DNA of 64,000 nucleotides from Methylomicrobium agile (GTDB taxonomy: Bacteria; Pseudomonadota; Gammaproteobacteria; Methylococcales; Methylomonadaceae): assembly GCF_000733855.1 (NCBI RefSeq), contig NZ_JPOJ01000001.1, forward strand, positions 1,426,001 to 1,490,000, written 5' to 3'. Positions 50,400 through 59,463 of this stretch are shown piece after piece. The position numbers and the translations under genes are program-made. A model generated the notes under the pieces. The model ran no database searches. It worked only from the letters and a program-made list of their open reading frames with translations, and was not told the origin of the DNA. Numbering within the stretch: the first letter of the stretch is position 1; each line of letters starts with the position of its first letter.

Positions 50400-50579
50400 C
50401 TCCAACTGGCGCCTCTTTTGGACAATTATTATGATTTGGTTCGCTATGGTGCGGATGTCTTTGTGGAGCAAGTACGAGTCAAAGAGCCTGCCCGCCGACT
50501 ATTGAGTAGCGATATTCCTTTGCTGCATCAAGAGCTGCTTGATGTCCAGGAAGCGCAGCTAATTGCTGACGCACTGTAA
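50400..50579 (+). pseudogene. 3' remnant of a gene upstream of the Toprim protein
   Basis: The frame LAPLLDNYYDLVRYGADVF...LLDVQEAQLIADAL (about 58 residues) ends in TAA six bases before the Toprim gene. Its upstream part was replaced by the IS256 end at 50399. In Wadjet-type operons jetD follows structural genes such as jetC, so this may be the tail of such a partner; the fragment is too short to tell. Confidence 0.5.
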
Positions 50580-50585
50580 ACGGAG

Positions 50586-51806
50586 ATGATGGTGGGAGAG
50601 CCTGTTGTCCAATCAGGTGAAGAAGCTGCTAACTCTATTCTTGGAAAGCTGCTTAGGAGAGCTGAAAACGCTTTGGCTAAGGATGCTTCTCGTGCCATAT
50701 CATTAAGATTATCAGATAAATCAGTACCGGAGTATTGGCGGTTGCAGCGACACAAGGATAAATTGGAGTGTAATGCCGTACTGAGAGCCGCTGAAAAACA
50801 GGGATGTATTAAAATTGAATGGGACAAGCGAGCGGATGAGAACTCTCAAGTTGAACGGGTGCTTTTGCTTGATGAAAACCTGCTGGCGAATTACCTCGGG
50901 GTAGTGCCTCGTTGGGTATTGATTGAGCAAGCTTCTCGAGAGTTTGCCTCGAATCTTGATCGGTACCCATTATTGGAGCAAGTACTCGAGAACTGGCGAT
51001 ATGGTTCGCAAGTACGTAATTCCAAACCAGGAGATTTTGAGGTATGGATCAGCGCAATTCGGGTTATTGATTATTGTAGAAACAAAATTGGTGATGATAT
51101 TCCTATTCGTCGCTTAAGCGCCTCTCTTTTTAGTAACAGTAAACGTTTAGAAACACTGGTTCCTTACATTGACTCGCTTATCCAAAATGACTTGCCAGCC
51201 TCTATTCGAGAAGCTGAAGAGGTTTTTAGCGAACTCGGTTTAGTTAAGTTTCCACCCACTTTATTGCTGGCTGGAGATTTAACGGTTCTATATGGCCAGC
51301 AAGAAACTAAGGTATTAAGGCCTTATATCGGTTTGGCACCGAAGGAAATAAAGGCTATTAAGGGGGAAGTATATTTTTCATATTTACTGACAGTTGAAAA
51401 TCTAACGACATTTCACGAGTTGGTGTCCCAACGGCCTCAAGGAGCTATTGTTTTTTATACAAGCGGAATGCCCAGCCCATCTTGGAAAAGGGTGTATAAA
51501 TTGTTGCTTCAAGAGCTACCACGGAATGCTTCTGTATATCACTGGGGAGATATAGATGGTGGCGGATTTAGAATTGCTAATCATTTAGCAATGTGCTGTT
51601 CAGATGTGGGTTTCGATTTGAGACTCCATTGCATGACCGCATCTTTGCTGCCGGCTGATATAGCCATAGCACGTGATTTATTATTGGCTGAGCGAATACA
51701 AATTCAAAATATCTGTGAACGATGGAGTTGGGGAAATGAGAAAGACGGATTAGGAACAGTGGCGATCGAACAAGAGGCATTGCCTATTGTATGGCCAGCG
51801 ACGTAG
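50586..51806 (+). CDS. JetD/DUF2220-like Toprim protein (Wadjet-type), orphan
   Basis: 406 residues. The C-terminal part has a Toprim-like signature ASVYHWGDIDGGGFRIANHLA, and the middle has IPIRRLSASLFSNSKRLE, both resembling JetD/DUF2220 proteins, the DNA-cleaving subunit of Wadjet plasmid-defence complexes. The N-terminal region (about 1-120) is helical with a winged-helix look (LRAAEKQGCIKIEWDKR...RVLLLDENLLANYLG). The SMC-type partners that JetD needs are absent: only a 3' remnant lies upstream, after an IS256. The gene therefore looks like the surviving piece of a broken system. Related Toprim families remain possible. Confidence 0.6.
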   Translation: MMVGEPVVQSGEEAANSILGKLLRRAENALAKDASRAISLRLSDKSVPEYWRLQRHKDKLECNAVLRAAEKQGCIKIEWDKRADENSQVERVLLLDENLLANYLGVVPRWVLIEQASREFASNLDRYPLLEQVLENWRYGSQVRNSKPGDFEVWISAIRVIDYCRNKIGDDIPIRRLSASLFSNSKRLETLVPYIDSLIQNDLPASIREAEEVFSELGLVKFPPTLLLAGDLTVLYGQQETKVLRPYIGLAPKEIKAIKGEVYFSYLLTVENLTTFHELVSQRPQGAIVFYTSGMPSPSWKRVYKLLLQELPRNASVYHWGDIDGGGFRIANHLAMCCSDVGFDLRLHCMTASLLPADIAIARDLLLAERIQIQNICERWSWGNEKDGLGTVAIEQEALPIVWPAT

Positions 51807-51845
51807 TATTCAGTTCATTGGTAAGTTTTCAGAGTTGAAAAAAAA

Positions 51846-51978
51846 TTTTCATTATTAGTGGCACAAAATCCGAAATTTTTCATTTTTTGTGTCAAAAGCG
51901 AGTATAGGGTATGACACAAAAAATGAAATATCACTTTAAAATCAATCGACCATTTTTCATTAATTGTGTCACCCGACA
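51846..51978. repeat. Right transposon end: four TnsB-type repeats
   Basis: Copies of the end repeat: 51846-51864 (TTTTCATTATTAGTGGCAC), 51876-51894 (TTTTTCATTTTTTGTGTCA), an inverted one at 51912-51930 (TGACACAAAAAATGAAATA) and 51953-51971 (TTTTTCATTAATTGTGTCA), followed by the terminus CACCCGACA. The last copy is 18/19 identical, in reverse complement, to the first left-end repeat. One inverted copy is unusual. Confidence 0.75.
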
Positions 51979-51995
51979 TAACTGTCGGTTGTCAG

Positions 51996-52037
51996 ATCTC
52001 ATAATTTCTGAAAAAAATCTCAGAATTTATGAAATGG
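51996..52037. repeat. ATCTCATAATTTCTGA repeat, copy 1
   Basis: ATCTCATAATTTCTGAAAAA recurs at 59265 with one A difference. The next bases (CAGAATTTATGAAATGG) are also loosely similar. The remaining 200 bases before the next gene hold nothing I can name. Confidence 0.6.
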
Positions 52038-52234
52038 CTAAGTGATTGGTTATGGTGCAAGAGTTTATTGGCTGTTATCGACCCCTCTGGTTCAATGGCA
52101 GAAATTTGTCCCTAACCTGACATTATTGCTAATCATTAATAACACATCAAAAAATCCAAATCTGGCTCTGCTAAGGTCATGTCGCATAAGTAGAATGCGG
52201 GAATAAAGCAATTGCGTGGTAACTGGAGTACTTT

Positions 52235-55200
52235 TTGGGAAAGAAATCTAGAGAAAAGAGAGAACGTAAAGAAGCTCAATCAATAGCTTCGTCTCACAAT
52301 TTTAATAAGTTATTTCAAGATCAAAAAAACAATCTTCATTCGAGGGCTATCGAACGAAAGTTCGCAGATCAAGTCATAGCTGTGCGATCAATTTTACAGC
52401 GTTTTGATCAATTCGACGCTGCATTGGCCATCGCAATATCGGACCTGTGGCCTGTCAATGCAGCGAGCCCGATCAAGCACATCCTCGCCTTGTCGATCCT
52501 TGTCGGGATGGAACACTCTTCTAAAGATAGACAACCAATTACTACCTATGAAGAATTCAAAGCATTCACTGAGGCTCTCATTGCGGCATGCCCAGACTTT
52601 CCGATGCTGGAGGATTATGTTCCCGAAATCGATTGGAGCAAAGTCCGGGTGCTGCTAGACGATGAATTCGTACCTATGTTCTACGGAAGTTGCATAGAGC
52701 GAACCCCTGACTTTGTGGAAGCCTTCAGGATTACCCATGCAGACAATCTGCTGGCCTTGGCTGATATGAATCTCGCCATCGCGATTCAAAACCATGTCAT
52801 ACGCAGCATCCCAGAACTTGCTACTCAACCTGAGCCCGCCGTGACGGCCGGATACATCGAGGTACCTCCCTCAGAATTTTGGATCTCTTGTCAGGAGACG
52901 CTCCTCAGTGCTCAGGCCGAGCTCAAGGATCGGCGCACAAAATCAAGCGGCCGACTTGATATCCAGATTGGCGCCTATCAAGCGCCGCTAGAGTACGACG
53001 CGTTCGGCGATGCTTGCCTGCAGGGTATCGCTTTGCCGTTTGCTGGAATGGTGTTCAACGATCAATGGATTCCCATAGGCGTCCGAAATGCACCGGGCAA
53101 TACCATTGATGTCTGGGCTAATCGAGCTAAGCCTATTGATTATGCGACACACAGGTCGTTGGCGGGGTTTGTGCAAGAGCGCTTCCGGCACGTCGTTCCC
53201 GGTCCTTTGCGAATCTGGATTGAAGATCAGGAGTTCGATTTTTCAATAAGCTGCGTCATCTCAGATACTCGCCTCTGGCTGATTGTCTGCTGCTCACATG
53301 CCACAGTCTCCGTTGTAAAACAACATGCTCAACAGGCTCTATCGGCAATGAAGCCTGGTAGAAAATGGGGCTTTAAACATGTCCATGGCCCACGCTCAGT
53401 TATTGCCAACGAGGACGGCCAAAGTCCTTCTGCTAAAGATGTTAGTTTACTGTTGGTGCTTACAATTGCAGGCACCACATTTGGAGCATTGGATGCGCCG
53501 AAAAAGCCAATTCGTTTGCTGCCGCTGGCAGACCTGATTACTATCTTTGACGCCATCAAAGACCTTGATGAACTTGAAAGATTCTGGACATACGTCGATA
53601 CACAGGATGGGTTATTAAATCCATTCTCAAGAGGAGCGGTTGATCTCTTCGCATCTTTTCGTGACTTCAACGAAGTGCTGGTCGAGGGTGCAGTAACGCC
53701 TACATTCATTTCGCTTGATCCCAGCTGGGGCAGTAGCTGGAGGTATAAGAACCTCTCGACCTTCTGGGAAAATGCCCCTCGGTACTTCCCTGATGGTTCC
53801 ATCGGATGGCTTCTCGATAAGAACGCAAGCGGCGTGATCGAAATGTGCTCACGCCATGATGATTCTCTCGCCTACTCGGTCGAGATGGCCGATTGCACTA
53901 TTCAAGTCGTCATGAACATTGACCATTCCTTAAGTTTGCTAGAGAACCGACTACTTGACCTATTCGTCCAAGCGCTCTCGGACTGCTTACAGCAATGTCG
54001 AAACTTGGTGTTCGAGCTGGCGTTGTTTGAGCGTCGACATGTAGTTATTCAATGTGAGACCGATCGCGCGTGCAGGTTGGATGAATCTACAATGCCAGAT
54101 GCTGCCTTAGCGCGGACCCCTATCGTTACGTCGTGCGACAAGTTATCGGAAAGCCCATTAAAATTGCGGCTTCGGGTGAATGTTGCAGCAGTGCAAACGG
54201 GGCTCAATGAGGCGACGACAGCCACATTCGAGATTGAAAGCCTTATCGAGACCCTTATGACCATCCATCACGTCTGCGGTTGGCAACTGGCCGAAGACGT
54301 TCTTGCCCAGATTCGAGCTACTGCTACTCGACCGGCTCGATATTGTTTGAGTGTAGTTCAACAGTCGGTTGATGCGCTAGAGTATGTCGATCCGATCATC
54401 CCGACGCTAACGGATTACAAACTGGCCCGACGGCATCTGGCCGTCAGCATGCGCAAGCTTGGGTTCGCCCCAGGCCGCTATGAGCTGAAGGAGGCAAAAG
54501 AACGGATTGATGCAGGACGGGAACACCTCCGGCAACACATAGACGGGTTGATTGCGAAGCACGAGCCCAATGAGTTAGTCCGCAACTGTATTGAGCAACA
54601 CGAGGCATTGTTGATCAGCGAGCGCCACAGGGTGATGCGCACGTGTCAGAGCCTGATGCATGAGGTCGACTATGATCGCCATGAGGCGGTTGCCGGGGCA
54701 CGCAAGGAATTTGGTGGTAATGCCCGCCACTATCGCTACCTGCTCGAAAAGGCACTGAGCTCTCCGCAACGGACCGGCCGAGAGCCTATCGATGCGAGCC
54801 TTCTCCGATCGCTCGTCGGATTCGTTGACTGGTATATGGTCCTTGCGGAGGCAAGTGACACCCTTCATAACGGTGTGGATGTCGGTGGTGTAGAGATCGA
54901 TGAGTCCTATCTTCCCCAGATCTTCTATTCCCCTGATCATGAAAACCGTCAAGCTACCTTTGAACGGGAATATGCTCGGTGGCAGCTGGGTATTGGAGTA
55001 ATTGAATCTGACGCAGTTGTGGGCGATCTTGCTGAGGACTTGGAGAACCCCAGGCTACGCCAAGCGTTCCGGCAAGATGCCGGCTTCGAGCTCAAACACT
55101 TACTTCAGTGCTTGATCGTGCTGTCTCAGCCCATTCGGCATGAGCTGGCGACAAAGCCCGCGCTCTCTTACGTAGCTTCCAGCCAGGTGATCCATGAGGC

Positions 55201-55549
55201 AATTTTTTCTAGCCTTGAAGGGGCCACTTCGGCAGATTGTGAGGCCATCGTTCAGTGCCTCACTTTGTCCGCAGTCGACATTCGCCGTCTACCGGGACGC
55301 AACACTGACGAAAGTGACGTACCTTTCTGGGAACATATCAAACGTCTGCACCGCTACACCATTCGGCCTCTAGTGCCAGATGGTGGGATGCTTCGTTGGG
55401 GTGCGGAGGGGGCTAGCCGCGCACTGCATATCTGGTCTAAGTCAGTTGTCGACGGCTACCTACCTGCCGACCTTCCCTGGCCTGCGGTCGAGCGCGAAGT
55501 ACGATTGATCAAGGAACGCATCGAGAAACAGCTAGAGGTTCGGACCTAG
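52235..55549 (+). CDS. Very large protein of unknown function; frame continues past an amber stop into a nuclease domain
   Basis: 1104 residues from a TTG start with an upstream TGGAG. The start MGKKSREKRERKEAQSIASS is basic; the rest alternates mixed alpha/beta stretches with a C-terminal helical half. No named domain is recognised. The stop (TAG, 55547-55549) is followed in the same frame by 10 sense codons and then the PD-(D/E)XK domain at 55580-56011, with no intervening stop. The natural product is therefore probably a single protein of about 1258 residues whose nuclease tail has been cut off by one amber mutation, unless the codon is read through. Its place beside a defence-rich transposon suggests an anti-mobile-element role, unproven. 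Confidence 0.7.
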   Translation: MGKKSREKRERKEAQSIASSHNFNKLFQDQKNNLHSRAIERKFADQVIAVRSILQRFDQFDAALAIAISDLWPVNAASPIKHILALSILVGMEHSSKDRQPITTYEEFKAFTEALIAACPDFPMLEDYVPEIDWSKVRVLLDDEFVPMFYGSCIERTPDFVEAFRITHADNLLALADMNLAIAIQNHVIRSIPELATQPEPAVTAGYIEVPPSEFWISCQETLLSAQAELKDRRTKSSGRLDIQIGAYQAPLEYDAFGDACLQGIALPFAGMVFNDQWIPIGVRNAPGNTIDVWANRAKPIDYATHRSLAGFVQERFRHVVPGPLRIWIEDQEFDFSISCVISDTRLWLIVCCSHATVSVVKQHAQQALSAMKPGRKWGFKHVHGPRSVIANEDGQSPSAKDVSLLLVLTIAGTTFGALDAPKKPIRLLPLADLITIFDAIKDLDELERFWTYVDTQDGLLNPFSRGAVDLFASFRDFNEVLVEGAVTPTFISLDPSWGSSWRYKNLSTFWENAPRYFPDGSIGWLLDKNASGVIEMCSRHDDSLAYSVEMADCTIQVVMNIDHSLSLLENRLLDLFVQALSDCLQQCRNLVFELALFERRHVVIQCETDRACRLDESTMPDAALARTPIVTSCDKLSESPLKLRLRVNVAAVQTGLNEATTATFEIESLIETLMTIHHVCGWQLAEDVLAQIRATATRPARYCLSVVQQSVDALEYVDPIIPTLTDYKLARRHLAVSMRKLGFAPGRYELKEAKERIDAGREHLRQHIDGLIAKHEPNELVRNCIEQHEALLISERHRVMRTCQSLMHEVDYDRHEAVAGARKEFGGNARHYRYLLEKALSSPQRTGREPIDASLLRSLVGFVDWYMVLAEASDTLHNGVDVGGVEIDESYLPQIFYSPDHENRQATFEREYARWQLGIGVIESDAVVGDLAEDLENPRLRQAFRQDAGFELKHLLQCLIVLSQPIRHELATKPALSYVASSQVIHEAIFSSLEGATSADCEAIVQCLTLSAVDIRRLPGRNTDESDVPFWEHIKRLHRYTIRPLVPDGGMLRWGAEGASRALHIWSKSVVDGYLPADLPWPAVEREVRLIKERIEKQLEVRT

Positions 55550-55579
55550 GAAATCTTCCGCAGGTTTACGCAATATGTC

Positions 55580-56011
55580 ATGCGGGGCGTGGACTTTTTC
55601 CATAGATTCCCAGGTGAACATTTCCCAGATGTCGGCGACTTTGACGTTTTGGCCTACTGGCCTTTCACCAACACGTTGGTAACGGTGGAGTGCAAATACA
55701 ACAAGCCTCCGTTCAGCGTCAAAGATTCTAGGCGACTCAGAGATGAGATTTTTGGAAAGGATGAAGCGGATAGAAAAGGTCAGTTCAGCAAGATCGCCCG
55801 ACGCCGCGACTTCGTGAAGGAACACCGATCACGTATGCTCGAACTGCTGAAGTGGCCGCCTGCCGTGGTGGCCGAGGGACGCGATGTGGAGATGTATGTA
55901 AGCCGCGACCTGCATTGGTGGATGGTCCACCCACCTTACCCTGTTCCGACTGAATTTGTCAGGGTAGATTCTCTGGATGATTGGCTCAAGAGCGAAGCTT
56001 GGTCACAATAA
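55580..56011 (+). CDS. PD-(D/E)XK nuclease domain, in frame with the preceding gene
   Basis: 143 residues from the first ATG after the amber codon. The motif VGDFDVLAYWPFTNTLVTVECKYNKPP has the Asp and Glu-Cys-Lys of the PD-(D/E)XK fold. The C-terminal half has helices (RRLRDEIFGKDEADRKGQFSK) and a final strand-helix (FVRVDSLDDWLKSE). Many large bacterial proteins carry this kind of nuclease tail at their C-terminus. No ribosome-binding site is evident before ATG 55580, supporting the view that it is the severed end of the large protein, not an independent gene. Confidence 0.7.
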   Translation: MRGVDFFHRFPGEHFPDVGDFDVLAYWPFTNTLVTVECKYNKPPFSVKDSRRLRDEIFGKDEADRKGQFSKIARRRDFVKEHRSRMLELLKWPPAVVAEGRDVEMYVSRDLHWWMVHPPYPVPTEFVRVDSLDDWLKSEAWSQ

Positions 56012-56079
56012 GCCTAGTCGCATGAATCCGAGCACCTATTGATGCAGCCGTACGAAAATAGAAGCTAACTGACTGGAAA

Positions 56080-56111
56080 TGGCCGAATTCAAGCATTCGA
56101 AATTCGGCCAG
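56080..56111. terminator. Hairpin between converging genes
   Basis: TGGCCGAATT (56080-56089) pairs perfectly with AATTCGGCCA across a 12-base loop. It has no T run, so factor-independent termination is uncertain. Confidence 0.45.
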
Positions 56112-56184
56112 CTTGATGCGAGATAACGATATGACGGATCAACGATCCGATACCAATCTGGCAGATGTTTTTGCTTTGAAACAC

Positions 56185-57289
56185 CTATTTATAATACAGC
56201 CTTTGCCGCAGTTTATCGGCATCGTGATGATCAACCGGGTAGATTTCCGAAGCGTCCAGCAACTCAATAATCCTTGCCGAGCTGCGTTCCGAGTCTTCTG
56301 CGAGCTTGGATAGAATGACATACTCCTGTTTAAATTGCCGGATATGATCCGGAAATATTAGTCTGGCATGACGCGAATCCGTTTTGTGATTCAGATACCC
56401 TCGATTTACCAATTGGTAGCCAAACTCCTCGTTGCCCCCGAGAATCTTGGCGGCTTCCGTAACCGGCAGAGCATCCGCATTGGGACGCAGTTGGTCCAGC
56501 CAAAGCGGCAAATTCCGCTTTATCCAGAAATAGATCCCGGATTTCATAGCGTTCGTTATCGGGCTTTCGGACAACAAGCTGTCCGGCCACAATGGCCTTG
56601 ATCACCTTGTAGAAACGGTATTTCAATATACGTCTCTGGATTTGATGCTGCATGATTTGCAACACGGCCGCACACGCTGCCCCCAAATTGATATTTTCGA
56701 TCAGGGATTTCAGCTCCAAGCGGGAATATTGCCACGTCGAACAATAGCCCTCGCGGGGAGGGATCTCGAATTTAAAACAGCCGCTGTTTTGCAACAGGGC
56801 AAATTGGGCTTTCGTCACGCCCAGAAGTTGCGCGGCCTCCTGAGCCGTTATCAAGCCTTTCAAATGCGGTAAAACTTTTTCCAGGTCCGGGCGATAAATC
56901 GCGCATTTGGTATACTCCTTCCGGGTGCGCTCATGATGTACATTGACTTGTTTATCGGTGATGGCCCGGTTTAACACCGAAGGGGCCAGGTCATATTTCT
57001 TGCAGGCCCGGCTGAATGGATACCACAGTTGCACTTTTTTAGCATTCGTACTGAACAAGGTATGTTTTTCCGTAATGTCGCGAATCAGATGCATCGTGGC
57101 GTATCGTTCAACCACAGCTTTCAGAGGCTAAAAGGCGGATCCCGGAAATTCATGGAAGAACTGCCGGTAAAAATACACCAATCTTTTCTGCTGAATGCCA
57201 ATGAAACTGGTACGGTTGATAACCGATGCTGGCACCGGACGCGCTTCCGCGTTTATCAAAAGTTCAAACAAGTCTGAAGTGGGCTGTGC
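56185..57289 (-). pseudogene. Helix-turn-helix protein (TniQ-like?) broken by an amber stop and a frameshift
   Basis: Read on the minus strand from 57289: ...FIGIQQKRLVYFYRQFFHEF PGSAF, then TAG (57130-57128), then PLKAVVERYATMHLIRD and about 200 further residues in the same frame. A frameshift near 56510 moves the frame to WLDQLRPNADALPVTEAAKI and on to the end (…RQRLYYK). Two excisionase/HTH-like repeats are visible: LITAQEAAQLLGVTKAQFAL and LPVTEAAKILGGNEEFGYQLV. Such arrays occur in the C-terminal part of TniQ/TnsD target selectors, but the N-terminal zinc domain is missing, so this is a suggestion only. An IS200 element lies just upstream. A second decayed copy of the C-terminus is at 61373. 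Confidence 0.55.
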
Positions 57290-57334
57290 TTACCGCTTTC
57301 AATATCTATGCGCGGCAGATTGACAATCAAACTA

Positions 57335-57910
57335 AACAACCACCTGCTAAAGCAGGTGGGTTCGAGTAACGGACTGAAAGTCCGGATACGCGTCGACTCA
57401 ACGACGCGTCTTAATCCGGCTCCATCTTAAAATTATCGTTCGGGTTGGGTTCAAAATGATGCTCCAAATAATCTTTGATCATCTCTTCCTTCATCTGCCC
57501 TACTGTGGCGCAGAAATACCCTCGCGCCCAAAAGTATTGCCCCCAATAACGCTTCTTCAAATGCAGAAACTCTTCAAAGAGATAACTCGATGTCCGACCC
57601 TTGATGCGCCTCATTATTTCGCTCGGTGCCATAGTCGGTGGCGCACTTACCAAAATATGCACATGATCTTTACTTACCACACCTCGGATGATCCGAATCT
57701 CAAAAGCTTCACTGGTCTGCCGAACCAGTTCTCTAACTCGCTCGGCAACCTCGCCTTTCAAAACTTTATAGCGGTATTTCGTCACCCATACAAAGTGATA
57801 CTCGATCTGAAAAACCGTATGACTGCCGTATCTGTATTCCATAGCCCACCTCTCTGGCCGCTATTATCGCTGCTAAAGCTGACCGGCTAAAGCCGGTGGT
57901 TTAAACCTTA
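57335..57910 (-). mobile_element. IS200/IS605-family element (IS200 type)
   Basis: A single Y1 transposase is flanked by subterminal hairpins CACCTGC-TAAA-GCAGGTG (57341-57358) and ACCGGC-TAAA-GCCGGT (57882-57897), the single-strand recognition structures of this family. No inverted repeats or target duplications are expected. Exact ends are approximate. Confidence 0.85.
57411..57842 (-). CDS. tnpA: IS200-family Y1 (HUH) transposase TnpA
   Basis: 143 residues. The HUH motif is KDHVHILVSAPP and the catalytic Tyr lies in MKEEMIKDYLEHH. Start MEYRYGSHTVFQIEYHFVWVTKYRYKVL is typical. It moves single-stranded DNA. No TnpB partner is present. Full length, apparently intact. Confidence 0.93.
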   Translation of the reverse strand: MEYRYGSHTVFQIEYHFVWVTKYRYKVLKGEVAERVRELVRQTSEAFEIRIIRGVVSKDHVHILVSAPPTMAPSEIMRRIKGRTSSYLFEEFLHLKKRYWGQYFWARGYFCATVGQMKEEMIKDYLEHHFEPNPNDNFKMEPD

Positions 57911-57968
57911 TGATGGAAAATTAAATCGATAGGTCGGGTTGTTTTGACAAAGCCAATTTACACGTTTA

Positions 57969-57980
57969 TTATACGTATAA
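57969..57980. promoter_or_regulatory. Perfect palindrome, likely operator of the XRE gene
   Basis: TTATACGTATAA is a perfect 12-base palindrome 20 bases before the XRE start, overlapping a possible -10 element. Autoregulation by the XRE protein is the natural guess. Confidence 0.5.
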
Positions 57981-58000
57981 ATTGGTTTTGGAGAAAAGGT

Positions 58001-58975
58001 ATGGCACTCAAACTCAAACAGTACCGAATTCAGGCCGGGTTGACGCAGGCCAAACTGGCCAAGGCTGTGGGCGTCTCACAACCCAACTACCAACGCTGGG
58101 AGTCCGGCGCGTCTTCGATTCCGGAAGACAAACTTAATAAATTGGCCGAGGTATTGCAGATCGGTGCGGATGCTTTGTTGGGCAGACACCTTCCTATCGA
58201 GGCAGGGTTTTACGACGAATCGGTGGGCGAAGATCTCAATTATTACGGTGAAGTCGCTGTTTACTTTCACAGTGGCGGAAAGCCGTTGTTACTTTCGATC
58301 TCGGATGGCGCGTTTTCACGCCTGCATCAGGATTTGCAACGTAGCCTCGCATTTGTGACCGTTGAAAGTTTGTCGAATCAGACCGTCATCATTCGGACGC
58401 AGGCGATTGCCGACCTGTATTTTTCCAGCGAAGCCTATGACGATTACGGTCTCGAACATGGTCATTACGAGGATTTTATTCAGTTGCAGATGCCCGATGC
58501 ACGCGATTGGGAGATTGTAGAGGCACTGTGCTGTGACGATGAGAATGGTTTGAATGAATTCGCTCCCGAAGACGTACGGCGAGTTTCAGAGCGCATCATG
58601 ATTACGGACGATCAATATGGCAAGCTCGTGGCCGATGGGCTGATTAAATCGGAGGAACTGGAAAGCGAGAAAGATAAGAATCAAAAGGAAACGGATAGGA
58701 TATTTGACTTGGCAATGAAGCTGACATATCAGCTATCAAGCGGACAACGGCGTAGTGTGGATGCTGTTGGAGCTGAGGCATTGTTTGAGGCCTTTTACCC
58801 GTTGGTGGATTTTGATGGTGAGCTGGATAATGATTTGATACGATTGCCCATCGCAGGTTGGCATCGCATTGTTTTTATCAATAAGAATGCGCTCGATTAC
58901 GTTATGTTGCCGACACATCGTTTCGACCAGGGGCGAATGGAAATGGACGCAGAGATGCTTGATGAACTGGAATAG
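58001..58975 (+). CDS. XRE-family regulator with long C-terminal region
   Basis: 324 residues from ATG 58001 (GGAGAAAAGGT upstream); the open frame 19 codons earlier covers the promoter and is not used. The helix-turn-helix (about 3-58: LKQYRIQAGLTQAKLAKAVG...SSIPEDKLNKLAEVLQI) is standard. The rest (about 65-324) has a beta-rich sensor-like part (LNYYGEVAVYFHSGGKPLLL; TVESLSNQTVIIRTQAIAD) and an acidic helical region; I know no name for it. Sugar- or ligand-binding is not evident. It stands alone downstream of the IS200 element. Confidence 0.8.
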   Translation: MALKLKQYRIQAGLTQAKLAKAVGVSQPNYQRWESGASSIPEDKLNKLAEVLQIGADALLGRHLPIEAGFYDESVGEDLNYYGEVAVYFHSGGKPLLLSISDGAFSRLHQDLQRSLAFVTVESLSNQTVIIRTQAIADLYFSSEAYDDYGLEHGHYEDFIQLQMPDARDWEIVEALCCDDENGLNEFAPEDVRRVSERIMITDDQYGKLVADGLIKSEELESEKDKNQKETDRIFDLAMKLTYQLSSGQRRSVDAVGAEALFEAFYPLVDFDGELDNDLIRLPIAGWHRIVFINKNALDYVMLPTHRFDQGRMEMDAEMLDELE

Positions 58976-59463
58976 CAAGACGGGTTGCCGGAAAAGAAAA
59001 AATGACAGGCCGCATGTGCCAGGTATTTGGCCCATAAATGTCTTTACGAGCCGGCGCTTGAGCTTCAGGATCATCCTCGGTCTGCCGCCCGAAACCGAGA
59101 CTCCGGCACCGAGAAACCAGGCAAACTGCTGAGGTTTCTGGCAGAAGGTGCCGGTAAACCGTGGTCTTGTCAGTATCCTGAGGCCATCTGGTGATCCTCC
59201 CTGAAATTGCGAGATTTCGTTAGATTTTTATCTTTAAATTATGAGATTTTTTACGAAGACCTAAATCTCATAATTTCTGAAAAAATCCCACAATTGTGAA
59301 ATGAATATCTGGATGTCCGACTGGCGGGAACTGGGGAGCTGCTGCGCCGCTCTGCATGACATCGCCGGACTGATCGAGCTGGCGAGCGATTACGGGGACA
59401 CCGGCGATGCTGTTCCCGTGAACTGATTGGTGACAGGCCAGCGGCGGCCTTGCTAACCCTGCT
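58976..59463. other. Gene-free region with inverted repeats and decayed sequence
   Basis: 488 bases with no intact gene. It carries AAATTATGAGATTT (59237-59250) and its exact reverse complement AAATCTCATAATTT (59263-59276), the second of which begins the repeat shared with 51996. Bases 59130-59200 may be the remains of a coding sequence. Confidence 0.5.
59237..59287. repeat. ATCTCATAATTTCTGA repeat, copy 2, with inverted partner
   Basis: ATCTCATAATTTCTGAAAAA (59265-59284) matches copy 1 at 51996. A perfect 14-base inverted partner lies 12 bases before it. The two copies bracket the 52.2-59.2 kb accessory block in direct orientation. Confidence 0.6.

Noticed and set aside
50289-50579. A 96-residue open frame spanning the IS256 end
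   Set aside because: Chimeric: its first part is IS256 end sequence and only the part after 50399 belongs to the older gene remnant.
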